A stretch of 64,000 nucleotides of DNA from Pseudomonadota bacterium (GTDB lineage: Bacteria > Pseudomonadota > Gammaproteobacteria > Burkholderiales > Gallionellaceae), in contig JAJXVB010000002.1 in assembly GCA_021782365.1 (NCBI GenBank), positions 62,001 to 126,000 on the forward strand, read 5' to 3'. A model generated the notes under the pieces. It worked only from the letters and a program-made list of their open reading frames with translations. It did no database searches and was not told the DNA's origin. Positions 56,982 through 64,000 of the stretch are shown here, piece by piece. The translations under genes and the position numbers were made by a program. Positions within the stretch are counted from its first letter, which is position 1, and every line of letters begins with the position of its first letter.

Positions 56982-57473
56982 ATGTACGCACGGCCTTGCA
57001 TAGATAGCCTGGATTTTGCCCGTAATGGCAAGCGGATAAGCGGTCAGGTGCTGCTTTCCGAGTTGCCGCGTTTGCTGGATTTTCTGGACAGCCGGCAGGG
57101 CGTATTGAATTATAGCGTACAAGGCGGAATGGATCATCTGGGGCGTCCGATACTGGATGTCAGTCTTCACGGCAGTTTTCGGTTGCGTTGCCAGCGCTGT
57201 CTCGGTGCGCTTGATTATGCGATAGGCCATGAAATGCGTCTGTTGCTTTGTGATCAGGCAGGCCTCGACGAACTGGATGACGATGAGGAAGACTTTGATG
57301 GCATTCTGGCAGACGAGCACATGGATGTGATCGAGCTGCTGGAAGACGAGATATTGTTGGGTTTGCCTATTTCGCCGATGCATGAGCCTGGCGCATGCAT
57401 GACGGCTGAAGGCGGGCACAACCAGGATAACAGGCATCCCTTTGCGGTTTTAGAGAAGTTGAAACGTAATTGA
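56982..57473 (+). CDS. yceD: YceD family (DUF177) protein
   Basis: 163 residues. [14 protein letters not shown] carries the CxxC of the family; an acidic middle and C-terminal [11 protein letters not shown] complete it. YceD is linked to rRNA processing and plant homologues act in 23S rRNA biogenesis. It stands next to rpmF, the usual partner. No Shine-Dalgarno, in line with a leaderless mRNA. Confidence 0.9.
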   Translation: MYARPCIDSLDFARNGKRISGQVLLSELPRLLDFLDSRQGVLNYSVQGGMDHLGRPILDVSLHGSFRLRCQRCLGALDYAIGHEMRLLLCDQAGLDELDDDEEDFDGILADEHMDVIELLEDEILLGLPISPMHEPGACMTAEGGHNQDNRHPFAVLEKLKRN

Positions 57474-57495
57474 TTTAGATTTTAAGGAGCATAGC

Positions 57496-57675
57496 ATGGC
57501 AGTCCAACAGAACAAAAAATCCCCATCCAAGCGTGGCATGCATCGCGCGCATGATTTTCTGACCGTCCCTGCGCTGGCGATCGAGCCCACGACAGGCGAG
57601 TCTCATCTGCGTCACCACGTCAGCCCGACGGGTTACTATCGCGGCAAGAAAGTGGTCAAGACCAAGGGCGAATAA
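57496..57675 (+). CDS. rpmF: 50S ribosomal protein L32
   Basis: 59 residues: [20 protein letters not shown] at the start and [10 protein letters not shown] at the end, typical of L32. AAGGAG lies 7-8 bases before the ATG. It belongs to the large ribosomal subunit, and it is the gene between yceD and plsX in most Proteobacteria. Confidence 0.97.
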   Translation: MAVQQNKKSPSKRGMHRAHDFLTVPALAIEPTTGESHLRHHVSPTGYYRGKKVVKTKGE

Positions 57676-57803
57676 ACGCTCAACGGGCGCTGCCTGTGGC
57701 GGCGCTTCCTGGTTCTTCAGATTTATTTCCTACCTCTGGACCGGTCTGAAAGGCTTTGAGTGCAGGCCGGATCTTGGGGTTTACTCTCGCCAAGGATCAT
57801 TTA

Positions 57804-58850
57804 GTGGATGTGACATTAGCCATAGATGCGATGGGGGGAGACCATGGCGCTTCGGTCACCGTCCCTGCTGCCGTTACGTATTTGCAGCAGCATCCGCGCG
57901 ACTCCATCATTCTGGTAGGCAATACCGAAACGATGCAGGCTGAACTGAAAGCGCTGCGCATCGCAGAGGATCAGTTTGCCGGGCGTTTGCGTTTGCATGC
58001 CGCGTCCGAGGTGGTGGGCATGGATGAGCAGCCGCAGTCTGCCCTTCGCGGAAAGAAGGATTCCTCCATGCGCGTCGCCATCAATCTTGTGAAGGATGGC
58101 GAGGCCTCCGCCTGCGTCAGCGCGGGCAATACCGGCGCGCTGATGGCGACGGCGCGTTATGTGCTGAAAACCATTCCGGGCATAGACAGACCTGCCATCG
58201 CCTCATATCTGCCGACCCAGAAGGGGCAGATATGCATGCTCGATCTGGGTGCTAACACGGATTGCACTGCGGAACATCTGCTGCAGTTTGCGATGATGGG
58301 TTCGACGCTGGTCTCTGCGCTCGAAAAAAAATCAAAGCCCACCGTGGGACTCCTGAACATCGGCAGCGAGGATATCAAGGGCAACGAGGTGGTCAAGCAG
58401 GCGGCGACCCTGCTGCGGGAAAGCGACCTGAATTTCCATGGAAACATCGAAGGCAACGATATTTTCAGGGGGGCGACCGACCTCGTGGTGTGCGACGGCT
58501 TCGTCGGCAATGTTGCGCTCAAGACTGCGGAGGGTGTGGCCAAGATGATGGGCGACTTCCTGAAAGAGGGATTCAGGCAGAGCCTTTACACAAAACTGGC
58601 CGCCGCGATTTCCATGCCGGTTCTCAGGGCATTCAAGCACAGGCTTGACCACAGGCGCTACAATGGCGCCAGTTTTCTGGGCCTCAAGGGAATCGTGGTG
58701 AAGAGCCACGGCTCGGCCGATGTTTTCGCCTTTCGCTGCGCGATCGAAAAGGCCGCTGAGGAAGCGCGGGCAGGCATGTGGCAGCAGATCAGCGTGCATA
58801 TCGAAAAGTGGCACCATGAGCGTCAAAACACCCAAATGGGAGCGACATGA
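57804..58850 (+). CDS. plsX: Phosphate acyltransferase PlsX
   Basis: 348 residues. [12 protein letters not shown] at the start and [13 protein letters not shown] and [10 protein letters not shown] are PlsX motifs. It makes acyl-phosphate from acyl-ACP for phospholipid synthesis. I start at GTG 57804 because AAGGA lies 7 bases upstream; an ORF extends to 57756 but has no ribosome site. Overlaps fabH by 4 bases. Confidence 0.94.
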   Translation: MDVTLAIDAMGGDHGASVTVPAAVTYLQQHPRDSIILVGNTETMQAELKALRIAEDQFAGRLRLHAASEVVGMDEQPQSALRGKKDSSMRVAINLVKDGEASACVSAGNTGALMATARYVLKTIPGIDRPAIASYLPTQKGQICMLDLGANTDCTAEHLLQFAMMGSTLVSALEKKSKPTVGLLNIGSEDIKGNEVVKQAATLLRESDLNFHGNIEGNDIFRGATDLVVCDGFVGNVALKTAEGVAKMMGDFLKEGFRQSLYTKLAAAISMPVLRAFKHRLDHRRYNGASFLGLKGIVVKSHGSADVFAFRCAIEKAAEEARAGMWQQISVHIEKWHHERQNTQMGAT

Positions 58851-59809
58851 TCTATTCTAAGGTTATCGGTACCGGAAGTTATCTGCCTGACAAGGTGCTC
58901 ACCAATTTCGATCTTGAAAAGATAGTCGACACCACCGACGAATGGATCGTGACGCGCAGCGGCATTCGCGAGCGTCATATCGTGGCCGTTGGCGAGATGA
59001 CCAGCGATCTGGCCTTGCAGGCTAGCCTCAAGGCCATCGAATCCGCGGGCGTCAAGGCCGATGAGATCGATCTCATCGTCGTTGCGACGACTTCCCCTGA
59101 CAAGATGTTTCCCAGCACGGCCTGCCTGCTGCAGGACAAGCTCGGCATTGTAAATGGCGGCGCTGCTTTCGATCTTCAGGCGGTGTGCGGCGGTTTCGTG
59201 TATGCGGTCAATACGGCGGATCTTTACATACGCACGGGGCAGGCAAAGACGGCCCTGGTGGTGGGGGCCGAGGTGATGTCGCGCATGGTGGACTGGACGG
59301 ACAGGGCTACCTGTGTGCTTTTTGGAGATGGCGCGGGCGCGGTGATCATGCAGGCCAGCGATGCGCCCGGCGTGCTGGCTGCAAAGCTGCATTCTGACGG
59401 CCGCCATCACGCGCTCTTGAGGGCGGACGGCAACATCTGCAACGGCGAGGTACAGGGCGATCCTTTCATCAAGATGGAAGGACAGGCGGTTTTCAAGTTC
59501 GCCGTCACCGCATTGAGCCGGGTGGTGGATGAGGTGCTGCAGGATGCCGGCATGCAGGGTTCGGATGTCGACTGGCTGGTCCCGCATCAGGCCAACATCC
59601 GCATCATAGAGGCGACCGCGAAAAAGCTGGGCTTGAGCATGGACAAGGTGGTCACCACGCTTTCCCATCACGGCAACACTTCTTCGGCGTCGATTCCCCT
59701 TGCGCTGGATGCGGCTGTCAGGGATGGTCGCGTCAAGGCGGGGCAAAATGTTCTGCTCGAGGCGATCGGCGGCGGGTTTACCTGGGGGGCGGTACTGCTT
59801 CGCTGGTAG
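58847..59809 (+). CDS. fabH: 3-oxoacyl-ACP synthase III (FabH)
   Basis: 320 residues. Catalytic Cys114 ([11 protein letters not shown]), His in VPHQANIRI and Asn in [11 protein letters not shown] form the triad of the initiating condensing enzyme, which joins acetyl-CoA and malonyl-ACP. Start overlaps plsX by 4 bases. Confidence 0.97.
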   Translation: MIYSKVIGTGSYLPDKVLTNFDLEKIVDTTDEWIVTRSGIRERHIVAVGEMTSDLALQASLKAIESAGVKADEIDLIVVATTSPDKMFPSTACLLQDKLGIVNGGAAFDLQAVCGGFVYAVNTADLYIRTGQAKTALVVGAEVMSRMVDWTDRATCVLFGDGAGAVIMQASDAPGVLAAKLHSDGRHHALLRADGNICNGEVQGDPFIKMEGQAVFKFAVTALSRVVDEVLQDAGMQGSDVDWLVPHQANIRIIEATAKKLGLSMDKVVTTLSHHGNTSSASIPLALDAAVRDGRVKAGQNVLLEAIGGGFTWGAVLLRW

Positions 59810-59838
59810 AACGATCTAACGATTTCAAGACTGATCTT

Positions 59839-60780
59839 ATGACTAAATTTGCATTTGTATTTCCCGGGCAGGGTTCGCAATCGCGCGGCATGATGGACGG
59901 TTATGCAGACTTCCCGATTGTGAAAGACACGTTTGTCGAGGCCTCCGACATTCTCAAACAGGACCTGTGGCAGCTCGTTGAGAGCGGCAGCGATGCCGAG
60001 CTCAATGCGACGGTCAACACGCAGCCTGTCATGCTCACTGCGGGCGTGGCGGTCTATCGCGCATGGCAATCGAGGCAGGGCGCGACACCTTCGATGATGG
60101 CAGGACACAGCCTGGGAGAATATGCCGCGCTGGTCGCAAGCGGTTCGTTGCAGTTTTCGGATGCGCTTCCTCTGGTGAGATTTCGCGCCGAGTGCATGCA
60201 GCAGGCGGTACCCGAAGGTGTTGGCGGCATCGCGGCGATCCTTGGGCTCGACGATGAGGCGGTGCGCTCCCTGTGCATGGACGCGGCAGAAGGCCAGGTG
60301 CTGGAGGCGGTGAATTACAATTCTCCGGGGCAGGTCGTGATCGCGGGAAACCGCGCCGCGGTTGAACGCGGCATGGCGCTTGCAAAGGGGAGGGGTGCCA
60401 AGCGCGCGATCATGCTGCCGATGAGCGTGCCATCCCACTGCAGCCTGCTCAAGGATGCTGCGGAACAATTGCACGATCGCCTTGTCGCAGTCGAGATTGC
60501 TGCGCCGAAGATTCCTGTGTTGCACAATGCGGATGTGGCGGCATATGACGATGCGGATCGCATACGCGATGCGCTGGTTCGCCAGCTATACTCTCCGGTG
60601 CGCTGGGTCGAGACGGTTCAGGCATTCGGCAAGATGGGTGCTGTCTATAATGTCGAGTGCGCGCCAGGCAAGGTGCTGGCCGGGCTCAACAAGCGCATAG
60701 ATGCAAGCCAGCAGGCGCTGTCCATCCATGATGGCGCATCGCTGATGGAGACGCTGACTAAACTCGAGGAAACGGCATGA
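59839..60780 (+). CDS. fabD: Malonyl-CoA:ACP transacylase FabD
   Basis: 313 residues with FPGQGSQSRGM (8-18) and the active-site GHSLGEY (Ser91). It loads malonyl groups onto ACP. It overlaps fabG by 4 bases. Confidence 0.97.
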   Translation: MTKFAFVFPGQGSQSRGMMDGYADFPIVKDTFVEASDILKQDLWQLVESGSDAELNATVNTQPVMLTAGVAVYRAWQSRQGATPSMMAGHSLGEYAALVASGSLQFSDALPLVRFRAECMQQAVPEGVGGIAAILGLDDEAVRSLCMDAAEGQVLEAVNYNSPGQVVIAGNRAAVERGMALAKGRGAKRAIMLPMSVPSHCSLLKDAAEQLHDRLVAVEIAAPKIPVLHNADVAAYDDADRIRDALVRQLYSPVRWVETVQAFGKMGAVYNVECAPGKVLAGLNKRIDASQQALSIHDGASLMETLTKLEETA

Positions 60781-61520
60781 CACTACAAGGACAAATTGCG
60801 CTGGTGACCGGCGCTTCACGCGGCATCGGCCAGGCGATCGCCCAGGAGCTGGGGCGCCAGGGCGCGACGGTGATCGGCACGGCAACCACGGACAAGGGGG
60901 CGGCTCAGATCAGCGCCTATCTTTCGGAGGTCGGCATCAAGGGTTGCGGCTATGCGATGAACGTGAACGATGCCGACCAGACTGAAAAGGTGCTGGAGGA
61001 TCTTCGCAAGCAGTTTGGCGAGATCACGATACTCGTGAACAATGCCGGCATCACGCGCGACAACCTGCTCGCGCGAATGACGGACGAGGAGTGGGACGAT
61101 GTGCTGGCGACCAATCTGAAGTCGGTGTTCCGCCTTTCGCGGGCGGTCTTGCGCGCGATGATGAAGGCAAGGAGCGGCCGCATCATCAGCATTTCGTCTG
61201 TTGTGGGGAGCATGGGCAATGCGGGGCAGACCAACTATGCGGCCGCCAAGGCGGGCATGGCGGGTTTCACGAGATCCCTGGCTCAGGAAGTCGGCAGCCG
61301 GAACATCACCGTGAACTGTGTTGCGCCGGGTTTCATCGACACCGACATGACGCATGCGCTGGGAGAGGATCAGCGTGCGAAGCTGGTCGAGCATGTGCCG
61401 CTTAAGCGCCTGGGCAAGCCTGCCGACATCGCATCAGCCGTCGCCTTTCTCGCAAGTCCCTCTGCGTCATATGTCACGGGCGTCACCCTGCATGTGAACG
61501 GCGGAATGTATATGGAGTAG
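60777..61520 (+). CDS. fabG: 3-oxoacyl-ACP reductase FabG
   Basis: A 247-residue short-chain dehydrogenase: TGASRGIGQAIA (NADP binding), NNAGITRDNLLARM, and the Ser/Tyr/Lys catalytic set in SISSVVGSMGN and NYAAAKAG. It is the last fab gene here; acpP and fabF, which often follow, are absent, and a small membrane protein then rpsB come next. Confidence 0.96.
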   Translation: MTLQGQIALVTGASRGIGQAIAQELGRQGATVIGTATTDKGAAQISAYLSEVGIKGCGYAMNVNDADQTEKVLEDLRKQFGEITILVNNAGITRDNLLARMTDEEWDDVLATNLKSVFRLSRAVLRAMMKARSGRIISISSVVGSMGNAGQTNYAAAKAGMAGFTRSLAQEVGSRNITVNCVAPGFIDTDMTHALGEDQRAKLVEHVPLKRLGKPADIASAVAFLASPSASYVTGVTLHVNGGMYME

Positions 61521-61569
61521 TCTGGGGGCGCGTAGCGTCTATTGTCTAAAATTTTCTTGGGAAGCCATC

Positions 61570-61869
61570 ATGCAATGTCCTGTCTGTCGTGCCGAGATCG
61601 ATTCGAATGTGGATGTCTGTGGCCATTGCGGCGCGGTCCGCGTCTATGTCAGGACCGCCGTTGGCGTTCTGGTGGGGTGGTTCGGCATGGTGCTCCTCCT
61701 TCTGTGGGCCATCATGGTTCTCCCGATCGTGGTATTCCCGTTCATCAATTACAGCCTCGAGGGCTATCCATGGCTTGCCTTGGTGATAGGCGCATTGCTG
61801 ACGGCGGGACTTTTCTGGTATTCGAAGTCCACCGTGCACGAGGAATGGGTGCGTCAAAATCCGGGTTGA
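61570..61869 (+). CDS. Small zinc-ribbon membrane protein, unknown function
   Basis: 99 residues. The N-terminus carries a CxxC pair set (CPVC and CGHC, residues 3-20) as in zinc ribbons; two membrane segments follow (about 28-55 and 65-85). Position between fabG and rpsB. The rpsB promoter -35 overlaps its stop codon. Confidence 0.75.
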   Translation: MQCPVCRAEIDSNVDVCGHCGAVRVYVRTAVGVLVGWFGMVLLLLWAIMVLPIVVFPFINYSLEGYPWLALVIGALLTAGLFWYSKSTVHEEWVRQNPG

Positions 61870-61895
61870 GGCGGGATTCCTGTTCGTGTTAGAAT
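61866..61895 (+). promoter_or_regulatory. Promoter of rpsB-tsf
   Basis: TTGAGG (61866-61871), an 18-bp spacer and TAGAAT (61890-61895). Transcription would start near 61902 and give a leader of about 105 nt. Confidence 0.6.
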
Positions 61896-61902
61896 GCGGA
61901 TC

Positions 61903-61922
61903 GCACCGGAATAGGCCGGTGC
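61903..61922 (+). promoter_or_regulatory. rpsB leader hairpin
   Basis: A 7-bp stem (gcaccgg/ccggtgc) with a 6-base loop right at the predicted 5' end of the rpsB mRNA. The rpsB leader in gammaproteobacteria is the target of S2 autoregulation; a similar role here is inferred. Confidence 0.5.
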
Positions 61923-62007
61923 AAATTTCCCGTTCGCGCAAGTTGGGGTGCTCGCAAGAGTCAGGCTGGCGGACGGCAGTTCTAACCCTTAACGTATAGG
62001 AATTATC

Positions 62008-62739
62008 ATGGCTGTAACAATGCGTCAAATGCTGGATGCCGGAGTTCATTTCGGTCATCAAACCCGTTTCTGGAATCCGAAGATGGCACCTTTCATCTTC
62101 GGTCACCGCAACCGCATACACATCATCAATCTGGAAAAGACCGTTTCGATGTTCGCCGAAGCGGAAAACTACGTGCGCAAGCTTGCTGCAAAGAAGGGCA
62201 CCATCCTTTTCGTGGCAACCAAGCGCCAGGCGCGCGAGATCCTTCAAGAGGAAGCGGCCCGCGCGAATTCCCCCTATGTGAATCACCGTTGGTTGGGCGG
62301 CATGCTCACCAACTACAAGACGGTGCAGCAATCCATCAAGCGCCTGCGCGATCTCGAAGCCATCATGGCGGAAGGAACGGTAGAGGGCGTTTCCAAGAAG
62401 GAATTGCTGATGATGAACCGCGAGCTCGAAAAGTTGAATCGCAGTCTGGGCGGCATCAAGGATATGGTCAATCTGCCGGACGCGATCTTCGTGATCGACG
62501 TGGGCTACCAGAAGGGTGCCATCGTCGAAGCGAAGAAGCTCGGCATACCCGTGATCGGCATCGTCGATACCAACAATTCGCCGGCTGGTGTGGACTTCGT
62601 GATACCCGGCAACGACGACTCCACTCAGGCGATCCGTCTTTATGCGCGCGGCATCGCGGATGCGGTGCTCGAAGGCCGCGCGCAGTCGCTGAACGAACTG
62701 GTCCAACAGGTTTCGGAAGAACCGGAGCAGGCAGCTTAA
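62008..62739 (+). CDS. rpsB: 30S ribosomal protein S2
   Basis: 243 residues with [34 protein letters not shown] and [10 protein letters not shown], all canonical for S2. AGGAATT precedes the ATG. Followed by an intrinsic terminator before tsf. Confidence 0.98.
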   Translation: MAVTMRQMLDAGVHFGHQTRFWNPKMAPFIFGHRNRIHIINLEKTVSMFAEAENYVRKLAAKKGTILFVATKRQAREILQEEAARANSPYVNHRWLGGMLTNYKTVQQSIKRLRDLEAIMAEGTVEGVSKKELLMMNRELEKLNRSLGGIKDMVNLPDAIFVIDVGYQKGAIVEAKKLGIPVIGIVDTNNSPAGVDFVIPGNDDSTQAIRLYARGIADAVLEGRAQSLNELVQQVSEEPEQAA

Positions 62740-62754
62740 GGTCATTCGGCGCAC

Positions 62755-62778
62755 AAAGGGGCGCAAGCCCCTTTTTTT
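62755..62778 (+). terminator. Intrinsic terminator/attenuator between rpsB and tsf
   Basis: An 8-bp stem (aaaggggc/gcccc-ttt) with a GCAA tetraloop, followed by seven T. It would lower transcription from rpsB into tsf, as described for this operon in other bacteria. Confidence 0.85.
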
Positions 62779-62811
62779 ATAGGTTTGTTATCTGAATTTT
62801 AGGAGTTGAGC

Positions 62812-63711
62812 ATGGCAGAAATCACTGCAGGTATGGTCAAGGAATTGCGCGAGGCGACCGGCCTTGGCATGATGGAGTGCAAGAAGGCATTGGTCGAGGC
62901 GAATGGCGATTTCAAGGTTGCTGAAGAGCAGTTGCGCATCAAGAGCGGCGCGAAGGCCAGCAAGGCGTCGTCGCGCGTGACGGCAGAGGGCGTGGTCAGC
63001 ACATTCATCTCGCCTGATGCAAAAACAGGTGCGGTCGTCGAAGTGAACTGCGAAACCGATTTCGTCGCGAAGAACGAAGATTTTATTGCGTTTGCAAAAC
63101 AGGTTGCCGAAACGGTGAGCCAAAACAATCCGGCCGATATCGCGGCATTGTCGGACATGAAGATCGCGAATGGCAATGAGTCCGTTGAAGAGACTCGCAA
63201 GGCGCTGGTGATGAAGCTTGGCGAAAACATCTCGGTGCGTCGTTTCGAGCGCTATGAGACTTCGACTGGAAGGCTTTCGAGCTATCTGCACGGCAGCAAG
63301 ATCGGCGTGCTGCTCAGTTTCACCGGCGGCGACGATGCGCTGGGTCGCGACATCTGCATGCACATCGCAGCCTCGAAGCCGAAGTCTGTCGATGCCTCGG
63401 GAGTGAATCAGGAAGAGATAGCCACGGAACGCCGCATCGCGATCGAGAAGGCCAAGGAATCCGGCAAGCCGGACGCGATGCTCGAGAAGATCGCCGAAGG
63501 CACCGTGCAGAAATTCCTGAAGGAAGTCACGTTGCTGGGTCAGGTCTTCGTCAAGGCGGAAGATGGCAAGCAGACCATAGAGCAGCTCCTGAAGTCCAAG
63601 GGTGCGACAGTTTCCTCATTCAGGATGTTCGTCGTGGGCGAAGGCATCGAGAAGAAGGTCGAGGACTATGCGGCGGAAGTGGCCGCAACGATCGCCGCAG
63701 CGCAGGGGTGA
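62812..63711 (+). CDS. tsf: Elongation factor Ts
   Basis: 299 residues with [20 protein letters not shown] and [13 protein letters not shown], the two EF-Ts signatures. It exchanges GDP for GTP on EF-Tu. The start at 62812 (MAEITAGM) has AGGAG 7 bases upstream. Confidence 0.98.
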   Translation: MAEITAGMVKELREATGLGMMECKKALVEANGDFKVAEEQLRIKSGAKASKASSRVTAEGVVSTFISPDAKTGAVVEVNCETDFVAKNEDFIAFAKQVAETVSQNNPADIAALSDMKIANGNESVEETRKALVMKLGENISVRRFERYETSTGRLSSYLHGSKIGVLLSFTGGDDALGRDICMHIAASKPKSVDASGVNQEEIATERRIAIEKAKESGKPDAMLEKIAEGTVQKFLKEVTLLGQVFVKAEDGKQTIEQLLKSKGATVSSFRMFVVGEGIEKKVEDYAAEVAATIAAAQG

Positions 63712-63717
63712 TGAGCC

Positions 63718-64000
63718 ATGGCGACGCCTGTCTATAAACGCATACTGTTGAAGCTTTCCGGCGAGGCGCTGATGGGGGATGACAGCTATGGCATCAACCG
63801 TCAGGTGATCGAGCGCATCGTCGCCGAGATTGCGGAAGTGGTTGAGATGGGCGTTCAGGTGGCTTTGGTGATCGGTGGCGGCAACATCTTCAGGGGTGTT
63901 GCTCCTGCGGCTGCCGGCATGGACAGAGCGACGGCCGACTACATGGGCATGCTGGCCACCGTGATGAATTCGATGGCGTTGCAGGATGCGATGAGCCGCG
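63718..64000 (+). CDS. pyrH: UMP kinase (3' end outside window)
   Basis: The first 94 codons are present: [15 protein letters not shown] and [10 protein letters not shown] are UMP kinase signatures. It phosphorylates UMP to UDP in pyrimidine synthesis. It follows tsf by 6 bp in the standard rpsB-tsf-pyrH order. Confidence 0.96.
   Translation, partial: MATPVYKRILLKLSGEALMGDDSYGINRQVIERIVAEIAEVVEMGVQVALVIGGGNIFRGVAPAAAGMDRATADYMGMLATVMNSMALQDAMSR

Noticed and set aside
57756..57803. Longer start for plsX
   Set aside because: The extra 16 residues precede the conserved [12 protein letters not shown] and have no ribosome site; GTG at 57804 does.

Overview
The window reads as a chromosomal segment of a chemolithoautotrophic betaproteobacterium, most likely of the Nitrosomonadales (Gallionellaceae or sulfur-oxidiser type). 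The evidence is the housekeeping gene orders (ribF-ileS-lspA-ispH-thiO; hfq-hflX-hflK-hflC-hisZ-purA; yceD-rpmF-plsX-fabHDG; rpsB-tsf-pyrH), a form IA RuBisCO with cbbQ/cbbO, an alpha-carboxysome operon, two DAB inorganic-carbon uptake systems and a sulfide:quinone oxidoreductase. No tRNA, rRNA, CRISPR array or intact mobile element was seen. All calls rest on reading the sequence and recalled family knowledge; no database search was run.

Layout. 1-7.3 kb: the end of an HD-GYP protein, then minus-strand thiO, ispH, lspA, ileS and ribF. 7.4-9.2 kb: a small heat-shock protein, a repeat-rich exported protein and a DsrC/TusE-family protein with an unusual cysteine pattern. 9.2-15.4 kb: hfq to purA. 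15.4-19 kb: a LapD-like c-di-GMP receptor and an MltD-like transglycosylase. 19-20.5 kb: one reading frame joining SAICAR synthetase (PurC) to a complete beta-carbonic anhydrase.

20.5-48 kb is a carbon-concentrating island. Three blocks repeat the same architecture: a plus-strand LysR (CbbR-like) gene divergent from a minus-strand operon. Block 1 is cbbL-cbbS-cbbQ-cbbO. Block 2 is csoS2-csoSCA-csoS4A-csoS4B-csoS1-csoS1-bacterioferritin-acRAF-mcdA-mcdB, running on towards purE-purK. Block 3 is dabB2-dabA2-DUF6671. A fourth operon (dabB1, a membrane protein, dabA1, a PII-like protein) lies between blocks 2 and 3 without a LysR gene of its own. All four operons carry a related AT-rich site (ATRAMTAAYWATYRT) 80-115 bp upstream of the first start codon, suggesting one regulon. 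DAB pumps would load the cytosol with bicarbonate, carboxysomal CsoSCA would convert it to CO2 inside the shell, RuBisCO would fix it, CbbQ/CbbO would reactivate RuBisCO, and McdA/McdB would position the carboxysomes. The carboxysome operon has no RuBisCO genes, and the neighbouring RuBisCO looks like the non-carboxysomal IAq type.

48-54 kb: a transposase remnant, a nitroreductase, sulfide:quinone oxidoreductase and a NarX/NarL-like two-component pair. 53.5-57 kb: a phosphodiesterase, a rhodanese, dksA, an RsmI-like methyltransferase and maf. 57-64 kb: yceD-rpmF-plsX-fabH-fabD-fabG, a small zinc-ribbon membrane protein, then rpsB-tsf-pyrH, with pyrH cut by the window edge.
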